64,000 bases of DNA from NCBI RefSeq assembly GCF_003046185.1, contig NZ_PZZL01000001.1, forward strand, positions 372,001 through 436,000, in the 5' to 3' direction. Every line of letters begins with the position of its first letter. Position 1 is the first letter of the stretch. Under the pieces are notes generated by a model. That model was not told the DNA's origin, searched no databases, and saw only the letters and a list, made by a program, of their open reading frames with translations. Below are positions 34,773 to 45,876 of this stretch, piece after piece. Both the position numbers and the translations under genes were made by a program. The stretch comes from Phreatobacter oligotrophus. Lineage in GTDB: Bacteria; Pseudomonadota; Alphaproteobacteria; Rhizobiales; Phreatobacteraceae.

Positions 34773-35519
34773 TCACGCCGGGTCGCGGAAGCTCTTCCAG
34801 GCGCGCGCCGGATAATCAAAGAGCTGGCCGTTCTCGGTCACGTCGGCCCGGCACATCGCCACGATGGCGGCGGCGGGCGCCTCCGGCGGCTCCAGCGTCT
34901 GCGGATCCTCGCCCGGCATGGCCTGCGCCCGCATGGTCGTGCGGATGGGACCGGGATTGAACAGGTTCACCCGGACCTTCGTCGTCTCGTTCTCGGCCGC
35001 ATAGGTGCGGGCGAGGGCATCGAGCGCCGCCTTGGTGGTGGAGTAGGGTCCCCAGTACGGCCGGCACTTGGTCGCAGCGCCCGACGTCACGAAGACGGCG
35101 CGGCCGGCATCCGACACCTGCAGCAGCGGATCGAAGGAGCGGATGAGCCGCCACTGCGCCGTGAGGTTCACCGCGACGATCTGGTCCCATTCCTTCGGCG
35201 CGACATGGCCGAGCGGCGAGATGGGGCCAAGAATGGCGCCGTTCGCCACCAGCACGTCGAGCTTGCCCCAGCGCTCGTGGATGGCATGGCCGAGCCGGTC
35301 GATCCCGTCGCCGTCACGTATGTCGAGCGGGACCAGCGTCGCGGGCAGTCCGCCGGCCTGGCGGATGGCATCGTCGAGCGACTCCAGGCCGCCCTGCGTG
35401 CGCGCCACGGCCACCACCTGTGCTCCGCCGGCGGCGAGCGCCAGAGCAGTGGCGCGGCCGATGCCGCGCGAGGCACCGGTGACGCAGGCGATGCGCCCGG
35501 CGAAAGGCTTGTCGGTCAT
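34773..35519 (-). CDS. Short-chain dehydrogenase/reductase (SDR)
   Basis: This is a 248-residue classical SDR. TGASRGIG near residue 14 binds the cofactor, VLVANGA follows near 90, the catalytic Ser is in VTSGAATK and the YSTTK motif near 160 gives Tyr and Lys. FNPGPIRTTMRAQAMPGED follows. It is 19 bases downstream of purF on the same strand and so is read from the purF promoter. Substrate not predictable. Confidence 0.87.
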   Translation of the reverse strand: MTDKPFAGRIACVTGASRGIGRATALALAAGGAQVVAVARTQGGLESLDDAIRQAGGLPATLVPLDIRDGDGIDRLGHAIHERWGKLDVLVANGAILGPISPLGHVAPKEWDQIVAVNLTAQWRLIRSFDPLLQVSDAGRAVFVTSGAATKCRPYWGPYSTTKAALDALARTYAAENETTKVRVNLFNPGPIRTTMRAQAMPGEDPQTLEPPEAPAAAIVAMCRADVTENGQLFDYPARAWKSFRDPA

Positions 35520-35538
35520 GGGTGTCGGTCCGTTCGCG

Positions 35539-37041
<1,503 letters not shown>

Positions 37042-37177
37042 CGCATCCTCATCGTTGGCAGGCCCAGGTCGTCAGCCCGTCGCTCATATGCGGGCCGATG
37101 CGCCGGAACGATAGATCCACCCCATGCACGGCGACCATGCGCGGATACAAGATCCGCTGGTCGAAGAAAGCTCGGCC

Positions 37178-37780
37178 TCAGGGCCGCGCGGGCGCCGCTC
37201 CCGGTGCCGGCGCGGCCGGCGGCGTGGCCGGTGCGGCCCCTGGCGCCGGCGGCGTGCCCGACGACGGACGATTGAGTCGCCTCAGGATGTCGGAGCCCTC
37301 GATGTCCTGCGGCAGCTGGGCAATCAGCGCGTCCTTGATCTGCTCGAGTAGCGCATAGGACTTGGCGCGGATCACCCAGTCCGGGCGACCGTTGGTCGGA
37401 ACCAGCCAGGTGAAGAAGGCGAAGGCCACAACGACGATCACGAGGCCTCGGGCGAGGCCGAAGAGGAAGCCGAGGGTGCGGTCGAGCACGCCGATCTTCG
37501 AGTCGAGGATGGCGTCGGAAATCTTGATGGTGATGAGCGAGACCACGACCAGCACGGTGAGGAAGACACCGGCGATGACGATGGCCTTGGCGATGAGCTC
37601 GTTCGACACCTGGGTCTGCGCGATCGGCAGGAGGCGCGGATAGGCGTACCAGGTCGAGAGGGCCGCCAGCGCCCAGGATGCGATGGAGAGAACCTCGCGC
37701 ACGAAACCGCGGACCATCGCCAGAAGCGCCGAGATCAGCATGATCACGGCAAGGCCGATGTCGAGATAGGTGACCGGCAT
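37178..37780 (-). CDS. cvpA: CvpA family membrane protein
   Basis: This is a 200-residue inner-membrane protein with four helices (starting TYLDIGLAVIMLISALLAMVRGFVREVLS) and a Pro/Ala-rich C-terminal tail (TPPAAPAPGAAPARP). CvpA is needed for colicin V production and bile/envelope stress resistance in enterics, and is typically beside purF, as here (136 bases upstream). Its biochemical role is unsettled. Confidence 0.88.
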   Translation of the reverse strand: MPVTYLDIGLAVIMLISALLAMVRGFVREVLSIASWALAALSTWYAYPRLLPIAQTQVSNELIAKAIVIAGVFLTVLVVVSLITIKISDAILDSKIGVLDRTLGFLFGLARGLVIVVVAFAFFTWLVPTNGRPDWVIRAKSYALLEQIKDALIAQLPQDIEGSDILRRLNRPSSGTPPAPGAAPATPPAAPAPGAAPARP

Positions 37781-37909
37781 CGAGTTCGGCTCCGGAATGC
37801 GTCGGTGAGCGTGCCTGAATCGGGTGACCGGCTGCGCGACACCGCGCTTATAGCGAGGCAGTGGGCCCGCGTCACCCCGTCAGGGATCGCGGCAAACCCT
37901 CATCAACCG

Positions 37910-38566
37910 CTATGAGTCGCTCGCCGCCGACGGCGCGCGGCTCGCCTGTGCGGTGATGGCCTTTGGCGGCGTCACGCCCATGGAGACATAGATGCTCATG
38001 AGCTGGTCCATGCCGATCTCGGCATCGCTCACCCAGTCCTCGGGCACATAGATGAGGCCGCCGCCGATCGGCACCGGCGCGGTGGGCACGAGGACGCCGA
38101 GATAGCGCGCCTCGCCCACCATGACCGGCTCGTGCGAGGTGAGAAGGGCGAGCACCGCCGCGCCGTCGCGGCCGCCGCCGAAGAAGCACCAGACCGGGCT
38201 CATGCTCTTCAGCCCGTCGGCGTCCTTGCGGTCGACCATGGAGACGAAGCGGCGCGACAGGTCATAGACAGTGCCGATGAGCGGGATGCGCCGCATCACC
38301 CGGTCCAGCGCATCCTGCAGGCGCTCCTGCAGCACGATGGCGATGAGGCCGAGGAGGTAGATGAGCGCCACCACCATGAGGATGCCGATGAGGTAGGCGG
38401 CGAGCGATGACGACGAGAAGCCGAGGCCGAGCGAGGTGAGGAAGCGGCCGACCACCGTGCCCGGCCCGACGAAGCCATAGATGAAGCTCACCGACCAGCC
38501 GACGACAAAGGCCGTCACGGCCAGTGGCAGGAGCAGCAGCACGCCTGCCAGAAAAACCCGCCTCAT
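37910..38566 (-). CDS. DUF502 family membrane protein
   Basis: The 218-residue protein has two membrane helices (about residues 5-30 and 55-80) and a cytoplasmic domain with RMRGIPLIGTVYDLSRR-like sequence (here RRIPLIGTVYDLSRRFVS), then VPEDWVSDAEIGMDQLMSIYVSMG, matching DUF502. It is conserved beside radA and cvpA in Hyphomicrobiales. Function unknown. Confidence 0.85.
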   Translation of the reverse strand: MRRVFLAGVLLLLPLAVTAFVVGWSVSFIYGFVGPGTVVGRFLTSLGLGFSSSSLAAYLIGILMVVALIYLLGLIAIVLQERLQDALDRVMRRIPLIGTVYDLSRRFVSMVDRKDADGLKSMSPVWCFFGGGRDGAAVLALLTSHEPVMVGEARYLGVLVPTAPVPIGGGLIYVPEDWVSDAEIGMDQLMSIYVSMGVTPPKAITAQASRAPSAASDS

Positions 38567-38580
38567 CCGATCCCCCGTCC

Positions 38581-40008
38581 TCAGTCGTCGCCGGATGACC
38601 CGGGCTTGCCCCGCGCCACACCGGAGGCCGCGATGTCGGCCACGAGGGTCGACAAGTTCGTCACGGCCTGCACCGACAGGCCGGGCTCGACCGTTTCGCC
38701 GCGGGCGATCTCCGGCACGACAGCCTTGGTGAAGCCGAGCTTCTTGGCTTCCTTGAGGCGGGCGGCCGCCTGCGCCACCGGCCGCACCGCGCCTGACAGG
38801 CTCACCTCGCCGAAATAGGCGGCGTCCGCCGGCAGGACAGCCCCGCTGAGCGAGGAGACGAGCGCGGCCGCAACCGCCAGATCCGCAGCGGGCTCGGCGA
38901 TGCGCAAGCCACCGGCGACGTTGAGATAGACGTCATGGCCGCCGAGCCGCACGCCGCAATGGGCGTCGAGCACGGCGAGCACCATGGACAGGCGCGCCGG
39001 GTCCCAGCCGACCACCGCGCGCCGCGGCGTGCCGAGGGTCGAGGGGGCGACAAGCGCCTGGATCTCCACCAGCACCGGCCGCGTACCCTCCATGCCCGCG
39101 AAGACGGCGGTGCCGGGAGCCCCGAGGTCGCGTCCCGCGAGGAAGAGTTCCGAGGGGTTCGGCACCTCGCGAAGGCCCTTGCCGGTCATCTCAAAGACGC
39201 CGATCTCGTCGGTCGGGCCGAAGCGGTTCTTCACGGCACGCAGGATGCGGAAATGATGGCCGCCCTCGCCCTCGAAGCTCATCACGGCATCGACCATGTG
39301 CTCGACGACGCGCGGGCCGGCGATCTGCCCGTCCTTGGTGACATGGCCGACCAGGATCACCGCCGAGCCGGATTTCTTGGCGAAGCGGATCAGCACCTGC
39401 GCCGCCGACCGCACCTGGCTCACAGTGCCCGGCGCGCTCTCGACCGTGTCCGTCCACATGGTCTGGATGGAATCGATGACGACGAGGCGCGGCACCGGTC
39501 CTTCCGACAGGGTCGCGACAATGTCCTCGACATTGGTCTCGGCGGCGAGCTCCACCGGCGAGGCGGTGAGGCCGAGCCGCTCGGCGCGCAGCCGCACCTG
39601 GCCGACCGCCTCTTCGCCCGAGATATAGACGACCCGGTGGCCCATGCGGGCGAGCCGCGCCGAGGCCTGGATGAGCAGGGTGGACTTGCCGATGCCGGGA
39701 TCGCCGCCAATGAGGATCACCGAACCCTTCACGAGGCCACCGCCGAAGACCCGATCGAGTTCGCCGACCTGCGTCTCGGTGCGGGGGGCCTGGTCATTCG
39801 CGCCGTCGAGCCCGGCCAGCGCGAAGGCCCGGCCGCGCGTCTTGCCGGCCTTGGCACCGCCCTTCACGGGCGCGCCGCCGACCCCGGTCGCCGCCACGCT
39901 CTCCTCGGCGATGGTGTTCCAGGCGCCGCAGCTCTCGCACTTGCCCTGCCAGCGGCCATAGGTGGCGCCGCAGGACTGGCAGACATAGGTGGTGGTTGCG
40001 CGAGCCAT
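38581..40008 (-). CDS. radA: DNA repair protein RadA (Sms)
   Basis: This is a 475-residue RecA-like helicase for processing recombination intermediates. The N-terminal zinc finger has Cys10, Cys13, Cys24 and Cys27 (CQSCGATYGRWQGKCESCG). Walker A is GGDPGIGKSTLLIQ near residue 102, the RadA-specific KNRFG motif is in VKNRFGPTDEIGVF, and a Lon-protease-like C-terminal domain follows. It lies 14 bases from DUF502 and 15 bases from alr on the same strand. Confidence 0.96.
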   Translation of the reverse strand: MARATTTYVCQSCGATYGRWQGKCESCGAWNTIAEESVAATGVGGAPVKGGAKAGKTRGRAFALAGLDGANDQAPRTETQVGELDRVFGGGLVKGSVILIGGDPGIGKSTLLIQASARLARMGHRVVYISGEEAVGQVRLRAERLGLTASPVELAAETNVEDIVATLSEGPVPRLVVIDSIQTMWTDTVESAPGTVSQVRSAAQVLIRFAKKSGSAVILVGHVTKDGQIAGPRVVEHMVDAVMSFEGEGGHHFRILRAVKNRFGPTDEIGVFEMTGKGLREVPNPSELFLAGRDLGAPGTAVFAGMEGTRPVLVEIQALVAPSTLGTPRRAVVGWDPARLSMVLAVLDAHCGVRLGGHDVYLNVAGGLRIAEPAADLAVAAALVSSLSGAVLPADAAYFGEVSLSGAVRPVAQAAARLKEAKKLGFTKAVVPEIARGETVEPGLSVQAVTNLSTLVADIAASGVARGKPGSSGDD

Positions 40009-40023
40009 GGTCCCTGGGGCCGC

Positions 40024-41127
40024 CTAATCCACGTAGCGGCGGTGGTAGCGCCGGCCGAGGCTTGTGAGGATCTCGTAGCCGATCGTGCCGGCCGCCTCCG
40101 CGACATCGTCGAGGCCGATGCCGTCGCCGATGAGGGTGGCCATGCCGCCGGCCTCGACGGCGCCCGCATTGGTCACGTCCACCGCGATCAGGTCCATGGA
40201 GACGCGGCCAGCGAGGGGGCAGATCACGCCGTTCACGCGGACGGGGGCGCCGGTCTTGCGGTCGGTCGAGCCGGCCTGCCGCAGATAGCCGTCGGCATAG
40301 CCGACCGACAGCACGGCGATGCGGCTCGGGCGCGGCGCGGTCCAGGCGGCGCCATAGCCGACCGTGTCGCCGGCGCGCACGCCGCGCACCTGGACGATCG
40401 GCGCCTCGAGACGGACGACCGGTTCCAGCGGCTCGCGGCCGGCGACGAAGCGCGCGCCATAGAGCGCCACGCCCGGGCGGAGCAGGTCATGGCGCGCGGA
40501 CGCGAGGGTGCAGCCGGCCGAGTTGGCCAGCGATCCGGGCACGCCCGGAAAGAGCCCGCGCATCTGTGCAAAGCGGTCGATCTGGCGGGTGGTGAGCGGA
40601 TGGCCCGGTTCGTCCGCACAGGCGAAATGGCTCATCAGCAATGCCGGCTCGAAGGCGAGGGCGGCCGTCCCCGGTTCGGCGAGCAGGGCGGCCTCGGCAA
40701 GGTCGAGGCCAAGCCGGTTCATGCCCGTATCGACATGCACGGCGGCCGGCAGGCGCCGGCCGATGGTCTCGCAGAAGGCGGCGAAGCGCTCGACATCCTC
40801 GCGGCTGCCGAGCACAGGCCGGATGTCCAGCGCCGCATAGGTCTCCAGCGCCTCGCCGAACAGGCCGTTCAGCACGTAGATGGTCGCTGAAGGCACCGCC
40901 GCCCGCAGCCGGCGCGCCTCCGACAGATGCGCCACAAAGAAGGTGCGGCAGCCGGCCTTCGCCAGCGCCGGCCCGGCCTGCTCGATGCCGAGCCCATAGG
41001 CGTCGGCCTTCACCACCGCGCCGCATTCCGCGCCGGGGCCGAGGGCAGCCAGCGCCTGCCAGTTCCGGGCGAGGGCGCCGAGGTCGATGGTGAGAACCGC
41101 ACCGGCCTCGCTGACGGGAATGCTCAT
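40024..41127 (-). CDS. alr: Alanine racemase
   Basis: This is a 367-residue PLP enzyme that makes D-alanine for peptidoglycan. The lysine that binds PLP is in AVVKADAYGLG near residue 40. DTGMNRLGLD is the conserved substrate-side motif, and the second catalytic Tyr is in the VGYGAAWTAPR region. The start at 41127 (MSIPVSEAG) lies 4 bases after the dnaB stop. It is probably the housekeeping alr because it sits in the core cluster. Confidence 0.95.
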   Translation of the reverse strand: MSIPVSEAGAVLTIDLGALARNWQALAALGPGAECGAVVKADAYGLGIEQAGPALAKAGCRTFFVAHLSEARRLRAAVPSATIYVLNGLFGEALETYAALDIRPVLGSREDVERFAAFCETIGRRLPAAVHVDTGMNRLGLDLAEAALLAEPGTAALAFEPALLMSHFACADEPGHPLTTRQIDRFAQMRGLFPGVPGSLANSAGCTLASARHDLLRPGVALYGARFVAGREPLEPVVRLEAPIVQVRGVRAGDTVGYGAAWTAPRPSRIAVLSVGYADGYLRQAGSTDRKTGAPVRVNGVICPLAGRVSMDLIAVDVTNAGAVEAGGMATLIGDGIGLDDVAEAAGTIGYEILTSLGRRYHRRYVD

Positions 41128-41131
41128 CGGC

Positions 41132-42625
41132 TCACTCGAAGCGCTCGGGCAGGGCATCGCCCTCGGCGAGATCGGAGAAGCGCGTCACCGAATCCTCGAA
41201 CTGCAGCATGACCGTGCCGGTCGGGCCGTGGCGCTGCTTGCCGATGATGACCTCGGCGCGGCCATGGACCTGCGCCATGTCGGTCTGCCACTTCAGGTGC
41301 TCCTCGGTGCCGGGCTTCGGCTCCTTGTTCTTGAGGTAGTATTCCTCGCGGAACACGAACATGACGGCGTCGGCGTCCTGCTCGATGGAGCCGGATTCGC
41401 GAAGGTCGGAGAGCTGGGGCCGCTTGTCGTCGCGGTTTTCCACCTGACGGGAGAGCTGGGACAGCGCCATGATCGGCACGTTCAGCTCCTTGGCCAGGGC
41501 CTTGAGGCCGGTGGTGATCTCGGTGAGCTCCTGCACGCGGTTCTCGCCCTTGCGCGCACCGCCCGACAGCAGCTGGAGATAGTCGACCACCATGAAGTCG
41601 AGGCCGCGCTGGCGCTTCAGCCTGCGGGCGCGGGCGGCGAGCTGGACGATCGACAGGCCGCCGGTATCGTCGATGTAGAGCGGCAGCGCCTGGATCTCCT
41701 GGGCGGCCTGGGTGAGCTTGTAGAACTCGTCCTCGCGCAGGTCGCCGCGACGGATCTTGTAGGAGGGGATCTCCGCCTGCTCGGCGACGATACGGGTGGC
41801 GAGCTGATCGGCGCTCATTTCGAGCGAGAAGAACCCGACAATGCCGCCATTGGTGGTCTTGTGGCTGCCGTCCGGCTCCACCTCGAAGCGATAGGCCTTG
41901 GCGACGTTGAAGGCGATGTTGGTGGCCAGCGACGTCTTGCCCATGCCGGGGCGGCCGGCGAGGATGATGAGGTCGGAGTGCTGCAGGCCGCCGAGGCGCT
42001 GGTCGAGATCGCGCAGGCCCGTCGAGATGCCCGACAGCTTGCCGTCGCGCTGATAGGCCGCCGCCGCCATGTCGAGGGCGCGCGCCATGGCATCGGTGAA
42101 GCGGCGGAACCCGCCATCGTAGCGGCCGGTCTCGGCCAGCTCGAAGAGGCTCTTCTCGGCATCCTCGATCTGGGCACGGGGCGGCATGTCCACCGGCGCG
42201 TCATAGGCGACGTTGACCATGCCCTCGCCGATGACGATGAGGTTCCGGCGGATGGCAAGGTCGTAGATGGTGCGGCCGTAATCCTCGGCATTGATGATGG
42301 TGGTCGCCTCGGCCGCGAGCCGGGCGAGATATTGCGCCACCGTCATGCCGCCCACATCGATGGTCGGGTCGTTGAGGAAGGTCTTGAGCGTCACCGGCGT
42401 CGCGATCTTGCCGGCGCGGATGAGCTGGGCCGCGATCTCGTGGATCTTCTGGTGCAGCGGGTCGAAGTAATGCTTCGCCTCGAGGAAATCGGAGACGCGG
42501 TAGAAGGCCTCGTTGTTCACGAGGATGGCGCCCAGCAGGGCCTGCTCGGCCTCGATGTTGTGCGGGGCCTGGCGGAACGGCAGGTCGTTCGATGCGACGG
42601 GCTTCAGGGCGGGCAGGGCGGACAT
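41132..42625 (-). CDS. dnaB: Replicative DNA helicase DnaB
   Basis: This is a 497-residue hexameric helicase. The N-terminal domain begins at PHNIEAEQALLGAILVNNEAFYRV. The RecA core has Walker A GRPGMGKTSLATN near 215, Walker B VVDYLQLLSG near 320, and LSQLSRQVENRDDKRPQLSDLRESGSIEQDADAVMF. It reads into alr and radA. The start at 42625 was chosen because upstream in-frame sequence has no DnaB similarity. Confidence 0.97.
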   Translation of the reverse strand: MSALPALKPVASNDLPFRQAPHNIEAEQALLGAILVNNEAFYRVSDFLEAKHYFDPLHQKIHEIAAQLIRAGKIATPVTLKTFLNDPTIDVGGMTVAQYLARLAAEATTIINAEDYGRTIYDLAIRRNLIVIGEGMVNVAYDAPVDMPPRAQIEDAEKSLFELAETGRYDGGFRRFTDAMARALDMAAAAYQRDGKLSGISTGLRDLDQRLGGLQHSDLIILAGRPGMGKTSLATNIAFNVAKAYRFEVEPDGSHKTTNGGIVGFFSLEMSADQLATRIVAEQAEIPSYKIRRGDLREDEFYKLTQAAQEIQALPLYIDDTGGLSIVQLAARARRLKRQRGLDFMVVDYLQLLSGGARKGENRVQELTEITTGLKALAKELNVPIMALSQLSRQVENRDDKRPQLSDLRESGSIEQDADAVMFVFREEYYLKNKEPKPGTEEHLKWQTDMAQVHGRAEVIIGKQRHGPTGTVMLQFEDSVTRFSDLAEGDALPERFE

Positions 42626-42967
42626 GGGAGCTTCTTTGCGGTCGCGGCCTTGGGGTGTCCCATGGCTAGCAGCCGTGGCGGGAATCATCACGGGCCATGA
42701 TGACAAGGTCCCGCTGTCCACACCAATCCCATGGCAGCAGGTCGTCCGGCGCGATCTCCGCTTGACTCGCCCGTCGCGCTGGCGGGGTCCTCGGTCGCCG
42801 CCATGTGGCCGGTCTGCCACAGTCCTCACAAAGCAGAACCAGTCGAGAAGAAGTCGACAACCGCTGGTTTACTTCAGTCGCTGCGGAAACCTGCTGTTAA
42901 GATTAACATGCGATCCCTAGCCCCATCCGCAAGTGCGGTGAATCGATCATTTCCAAGGGGCGCTCCC
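42626..42967. other. Intergenic region between divergent dnaB and OMP genes
   Basis: The 342 bases hold both promoters. No gene is credible here. The notable element is the 14-base inverted repeat TGTTAA-ga-TTAACA at 42895-42908, about 60 bases before the OMP start. No clear -35/-10 pair stands out. Confidence 0.5.
42895..42908. promoter_or_regulatory. Inverted repeat upstream of the outer-membrane protein gene
   Basis: TGTTAA at 42895-42900 and TTAACA at 42903-42908 form a perfect 6+6 inverted repeat with two central bases. It is AT-rich in a GC-rich setting and 59 bases before the ATG. It could be an operator or part of the promoter; the partner is unknown. Confidence 0.3.
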
Positions 42968-43840
42968 ATGTTCAAGCGTGTTGCAATACCCATGGCCGCT
43001 GCCGCGGTTCTCCTGACGACCGGCATGGCCGGGGCTGCGGACCTGGGCCCGCCTCCCCTGCGTGGCTCGGAGGTCGTTGCTCCCGACTATCACGTCGACA
43101 AGTGGAGCGGTGTCTATATCGGCGGCCATGTCGGCGCGCAGTTCGTCCACAACAGCGGTTTCCACAGCGACGCCACCGGCACCACCCGTGACAACGGCGC
43201 CGGCCGCCAGGTCTGGGACTACCAGTACGATTACATGAACGCCCGGATGAACTACGGTCTTCATCTCGGCATCCAGCGCCTGTTCGGCAATTTCGTCCTT
43301 GGCGCCGAGTTCTCCTTTGACGGCCCGATGGCGAAGATCAACTCGCCCTGGTACAACGGCGAGCCGGTGTTCACCGTCGGCGGCGTCGGCGGCAACGTCT
43401 ACCAGCAGCGCATCGGCATGAACTGGCAGGGCTCGCTCGTCGGCCGCGCCGGCTGGGTCCACCACAAGTCGATGTTCTACGTGCTCGGCGGCGTCGCCGC
43501 GGCGAGCATGACCGCCTGCTCGGTCCTCGACAACTGCAACGGCTATACCGGCCACGTGGTCAAGTACACCGCGACCCGCTGGGGCTGGGTCATTGGCGCC
43601 GGCATCGAGCACAAGTTTAACCACAACTGGTCGATCCGTGCCGAGTATCGCTACGCCAACTACGGCTCCCGCACCTGCCTTGCGACCGACAACAGCTGCG
43701 CCATCAACGGCGGCCCGCTGAACGACCGCAACGCCTCGGACATCAACAACCGCGTCGAGACCCACACCGTCCGCGTCGGCGTCAGCTACCTCTTCGGCGC
43801 TCCGGTCCTGCCGGTCGCCCCGGTCATCGCCCGCTACTGA
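42968..43840 (+). CDS. Outer-membrane beta-barrel protein (Omp25/Omp31-like)
   Basis: This is a 290-residue small porin-like barrel. It has a signal peptide (about 1-24, MFKRVAIPM...GMAGA), then ADLGPPPLRGSEVV, a WSGVYIGGHVGAQF strand and repeated amphipathic strands of the Omp25/31 type. The last strand TVRVGVSYLFGAPVLPVAPVIARY ends in Tyr with a short extension, where many relatives end in Phe. Two cysteine pairs (SVLDNC and TCLATDNSC) are present. It is inserted between dnaB and rplI in opposite orientation and has its own strong terminator. Confidence 0.87.
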   Translation: MFKRVAIPMAAAAVLLTTGMAGAADLGPPPLRGSEVVAPDYHVDKWSGVYIGGHVGAQFVHNSGFHSDATGTTRDNGAGRQVWDYQYDYMNARMNYGLHLGIQRLFGNFVLGAEFSFDGPMAKINSPWYNGEPVFTVGGVGGNVYQQRIGMNWQGSLVGRAGWVHHKSMFYVLGGVAAASMTACSVLDNCNGYTGHVVKYTATRWGWVIGAGIEHKFNHNWSIRAEYRYANYGSRTCLATDNSCAINGGPLNDRNASDINNRVETHTVRVGVSYLFGAPVLPVAPVIARY

Positions 43841-43884
43841 CGGGTGAAGGCGGGGCATCCCCGCCTCGACCCCCCACGCACAGC

Positions 43885-43916
43885 AAAAAGCCCGGTCGCG
43901 AGACCGGGCTTTTTTT
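43885..43916. terminator. Strong intrinsic terminator between OMP and rplI
   Basis: AAAAAGCCCGGTC (43885-43897), loop GCGA, then GACCGGGCTTTTTT form a long perfect stem ending in seven T on the plus strand. The matching A run makes it effective on the minus strand too. It separates the convergent OMP and rplI units. A second perfect 10-base stem (GGCCGTCCGC/GCGGACGGCC, 43939-43963) lies closer to the rplI stop. Confidence 0.9.
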
Positions 43917-43973
43917 GTCGTCCGATGCGGGAAGGGGAGGCCGTCCGCAGGTGGCGGACGGCCTGGCCGTGGA

Positions 43974-44522
43974 TCAGGCCTCGGCGTCGCCGAACTCTTC
44001 CGGGTTGAAGGTCTCGAAGGTCGGCTCGTCAGCGCGCTGGGTGAGGTCCTCACCATGCGCCTGACGCTCGGCTTCGCCGGCGGACCGGGCGACGTTGACG
44101 GTGACGGTCGCCTCGACCTCCGGGTGCAGCGAGACGATGACCTTGTGCAGGCCGATCGCCTTGATCGGGGTGTCGAGCTGGATCATGGCGCGCGACACGG
44201 TGATGCCGGCGGCGGTGATGGCGTCCGACAGGTCGCGGGCCGAGACCGAGCCGTAGAGCTGGCCGGTTTCGCCAGCCTGGCGGATCAGGGTGTAGGAGGT
44301 GCCGTCGAGCTCGGCGGCGACCGCCTCGGCGTCCTTCTTGAGCTCGAGGTTGCGGGCCTCGAGCTGGGCCTTCATGGCGTCGTACTTCTTGCGGTTGGCC
44401 TCGGTGGCGCGCAGCGCCTTGCCCTTGGGCAGCAGGAAGTTGCGGGCATAGCCCGGCTTCACGTCGACGACTTCGCCCATATAGCCGAGCTTGGCGACGC
44501 GCTCGAGAAGGATGACCTGCAT
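43974..44522 (-). CDS. rplI: 50S ribosomal protein L9
   Basis: This is a 182-residue L9. The N-terminal RNA-binding domain [37 protein letters not shown] is highly conserved. A long helix (about 40-75) links to the C-terminal domain ([17 protein letters not shown]...[13 protein letters not shown]). An acidic alphaproteobacterial C-terminal extension of about 30 residues ([19 protein letters not shown]) is present. It is read after rpsF-rpsR-DUF2232. Confidence 0.97.
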   Translation of the reverse strand: MQVILLERVAKLGYMGEVVDVKPGYARNFLLPKGKALRATEANRKKYDAMKAQLEARNLELKKDAEAVAAELDGTSYTLIRQAGETGQLYGSVSARDLSDAITAAGITVSRAMIQLDTPIKAIGLHKVIVSLHPEVEATVTVNVARSAGEAERQAHGEDLTQRADEPTFETFNPEEFGDAEA

Positions 44523-44550
44523 TGTGGATACTCCGTTGGTTCGTTGAATG

Positions 44551-45495
44551 TCAGAGCGGGGTGGGAGGAGCGGGCGGCTGGCGCCGCGCGCGGATGTCGA
44601 AGAGCACGTCGGCAAGGCCGGCGAGCGCGACGAAGATCATCGGCCAGCCGATGACGAAGGTGAGGGCGTAGAGCAGGCCCAGCGCGAAGCCGCGCATGCC
44701 CCAGCCGCGGGTGATGTCATGGGCCAGGGCAAAGCCCTGAAGCGCATAGACCGCAAGGCTGACGGCGAGGATGATCGCCGCGATCTGCCCGGGAAAGCCG
44801 CCGGCGAAGGAGCCGATCGAGCCCACGAGCAGGGCGACGGCCGTCCATTTCGGCAGCTTCAGCGACGGCAGGTCCGGCCAGGGACGGACGAGCCTGCCGG
44901 AGGCCCGGACGATGCGGCCGGCGAAATAGAGATTGATGGTGGTGACGAAGGTCCAGACCACCGCGCCCGCCACCGGCACGGCGGCGGCCATGAGGCGGAT
45001 CAAGGCCTCGCGGTCACCCTCGCCGAGGCGCATCTGGGCGAGCGTCCGGGTGATCGCCTCGCGGATGGCGGCCTGGAAGGCCTCGAAGTCGAAGCCGTAG
45101 AGCGCGACAATGCCGAACAGGGTGAGGGCGACGGCGCCGATGCCGATGAGCGAGAGGATCTGCCCGGGCGAGATCCATACCGCGTGCTCGGGATCCTCGG
45201 GGTCCGCGCCCGGCTGCCAGGCAAGGACGGCATAGGACAGGACCCAGGCGGGGAGGCCGACCGAGAAGAAGAAGAACAGGCCGAACTGCGAGCGCAGCGC
45301 CAGCGACAGGGCGAGCGCACCGATCGCCGCGGCGAAGGCGCCGGCATAATGACCCCAGCCGAGGCCGGCGATGAGGACGGGCAGGGCGGCGAAATAGAAC
45401 AGGATAAGCGCGAGCGGGCTCCCCGACGCGAGCGTCGCGAAGAGGAGCGCGGAGGCAAGGCCTGCCCCGAAGGAGATGGCGAGGGTCGGTCCCAT
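44551..45495 (-). CDS. DUF2232 family integral membrane protein
   Basis: This is a 314-residue protein with about eight membrane helices, beginning [25 protein letters not shown] and containing the [29 protein letters not shown] region. DUF2232 proteins (YybS-like) are placed between rpsR and rplI in many Hyphomicrobiales, and their function is unknown. The 133-base gap to rpsR holds a strong hairpin. Confidence 0.85.
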   Translation of the reverse strand: MGPTLAISFGAGLASALLFATLASGSPLALILFYFAALPVLIAGLGWGHYAGAFAAAIGALALSLALRSQFGLFFFFSVGLPAWVLSYAVLAWQPGADPEDPEHAVWISPGQILSLIGIGAVALTLFGIVALYGFDFEAFQAAIREAITRTLAQMRLGEGDREALIRLMAAAVPVAGAVVWTFVTTINLYFAGRIVRASGRLVRPWPDLPSLKLPKWTAVALLVGSIGSFAGGFPGQIAAIILAVSLAVYALQGFALAHDITRGWGMRGFALGLLYALTFVIGWPMIFVALAGLADVLFDIRARRQPPAPPTPL

Positions 45496-45590
45496 CGTCA
45501 GCTGTCCCGCTCGTCGTGAGGGTTAGGGGCCTGGCCCCAGCTTCAGCCGCCGCAGGAGTTCTGCGCGGCCGACGATCATCAGAAGAAGTG

Positions 45591-45622
45591 TCCGGGGCGG
45601 CAGGAAGGCCCGCCGCCCCGGA
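45591..45622 (-). terminator. GC-rich hairpin after rpsR
   Basis: TCCGGGGCGGC (45591-45601) and GCCGCCCCGGA (45612-45622) form a perfect 11-base stem with a 10-base loop, 6 bases after the rpsR stop. No T run follows on the minus strand. It may be an mRNA-stabilising structure or a weak terminator reducing expression of DUF2232 and rplI. Confidence 0.5.
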
Positions 45623-45628
45623 AGGCAA

Positions 45629-45874
45629 TCACTTGATCACGTAGGGCAGCAGGCCGAGGAAGCGGGCGCGCTTGATCGCCTGGGCGAGCTCGCGCTGCTT
45701 CTTGGCCGAAACGGCGGTGATGCGGGACGGAACGATCTTGCCGCGCTCGGAAATGTAGCGCTGCAGGAGACGGACGTCCTTGTAGTCGATCTTCGGCGCG
45801 TTCGGGCCGGAGAACGGGCAGGTCTTGCGACGGCGGAAAAACGGGCGACGGGCGCCACCGGCTGCGGCTGACAT
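45629..45874 (-). CDS. rpsR: 30S ribosomal protein S18
   Basis: This is an 81-residue S18 with the conserved [20 protein letters not shown] and [22 protein letters not shown] blocks. The start at 45874 follows GGAGGA 6 bases upstream and lies 2 bases after the rpsF stop, so they are coupled. S18 dimerises with S6 in the platform of the small subunit. Confidence 0.97.
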   Translation of the reverse strand: MSAAAGGARRPFFRRRKTCPFSGPNAPKIDYKDVRLLQRYISERGKIVPSRITAVSAKKQRELAQAIKRARFLGLLPYVIK

Positions 45875-45876
45875 GC

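Noticed and set aside
38935-40890. Long plus-strand frame opposite radA and alr
   Set aside because: Antisense shadow of two clear housekeeping genes.
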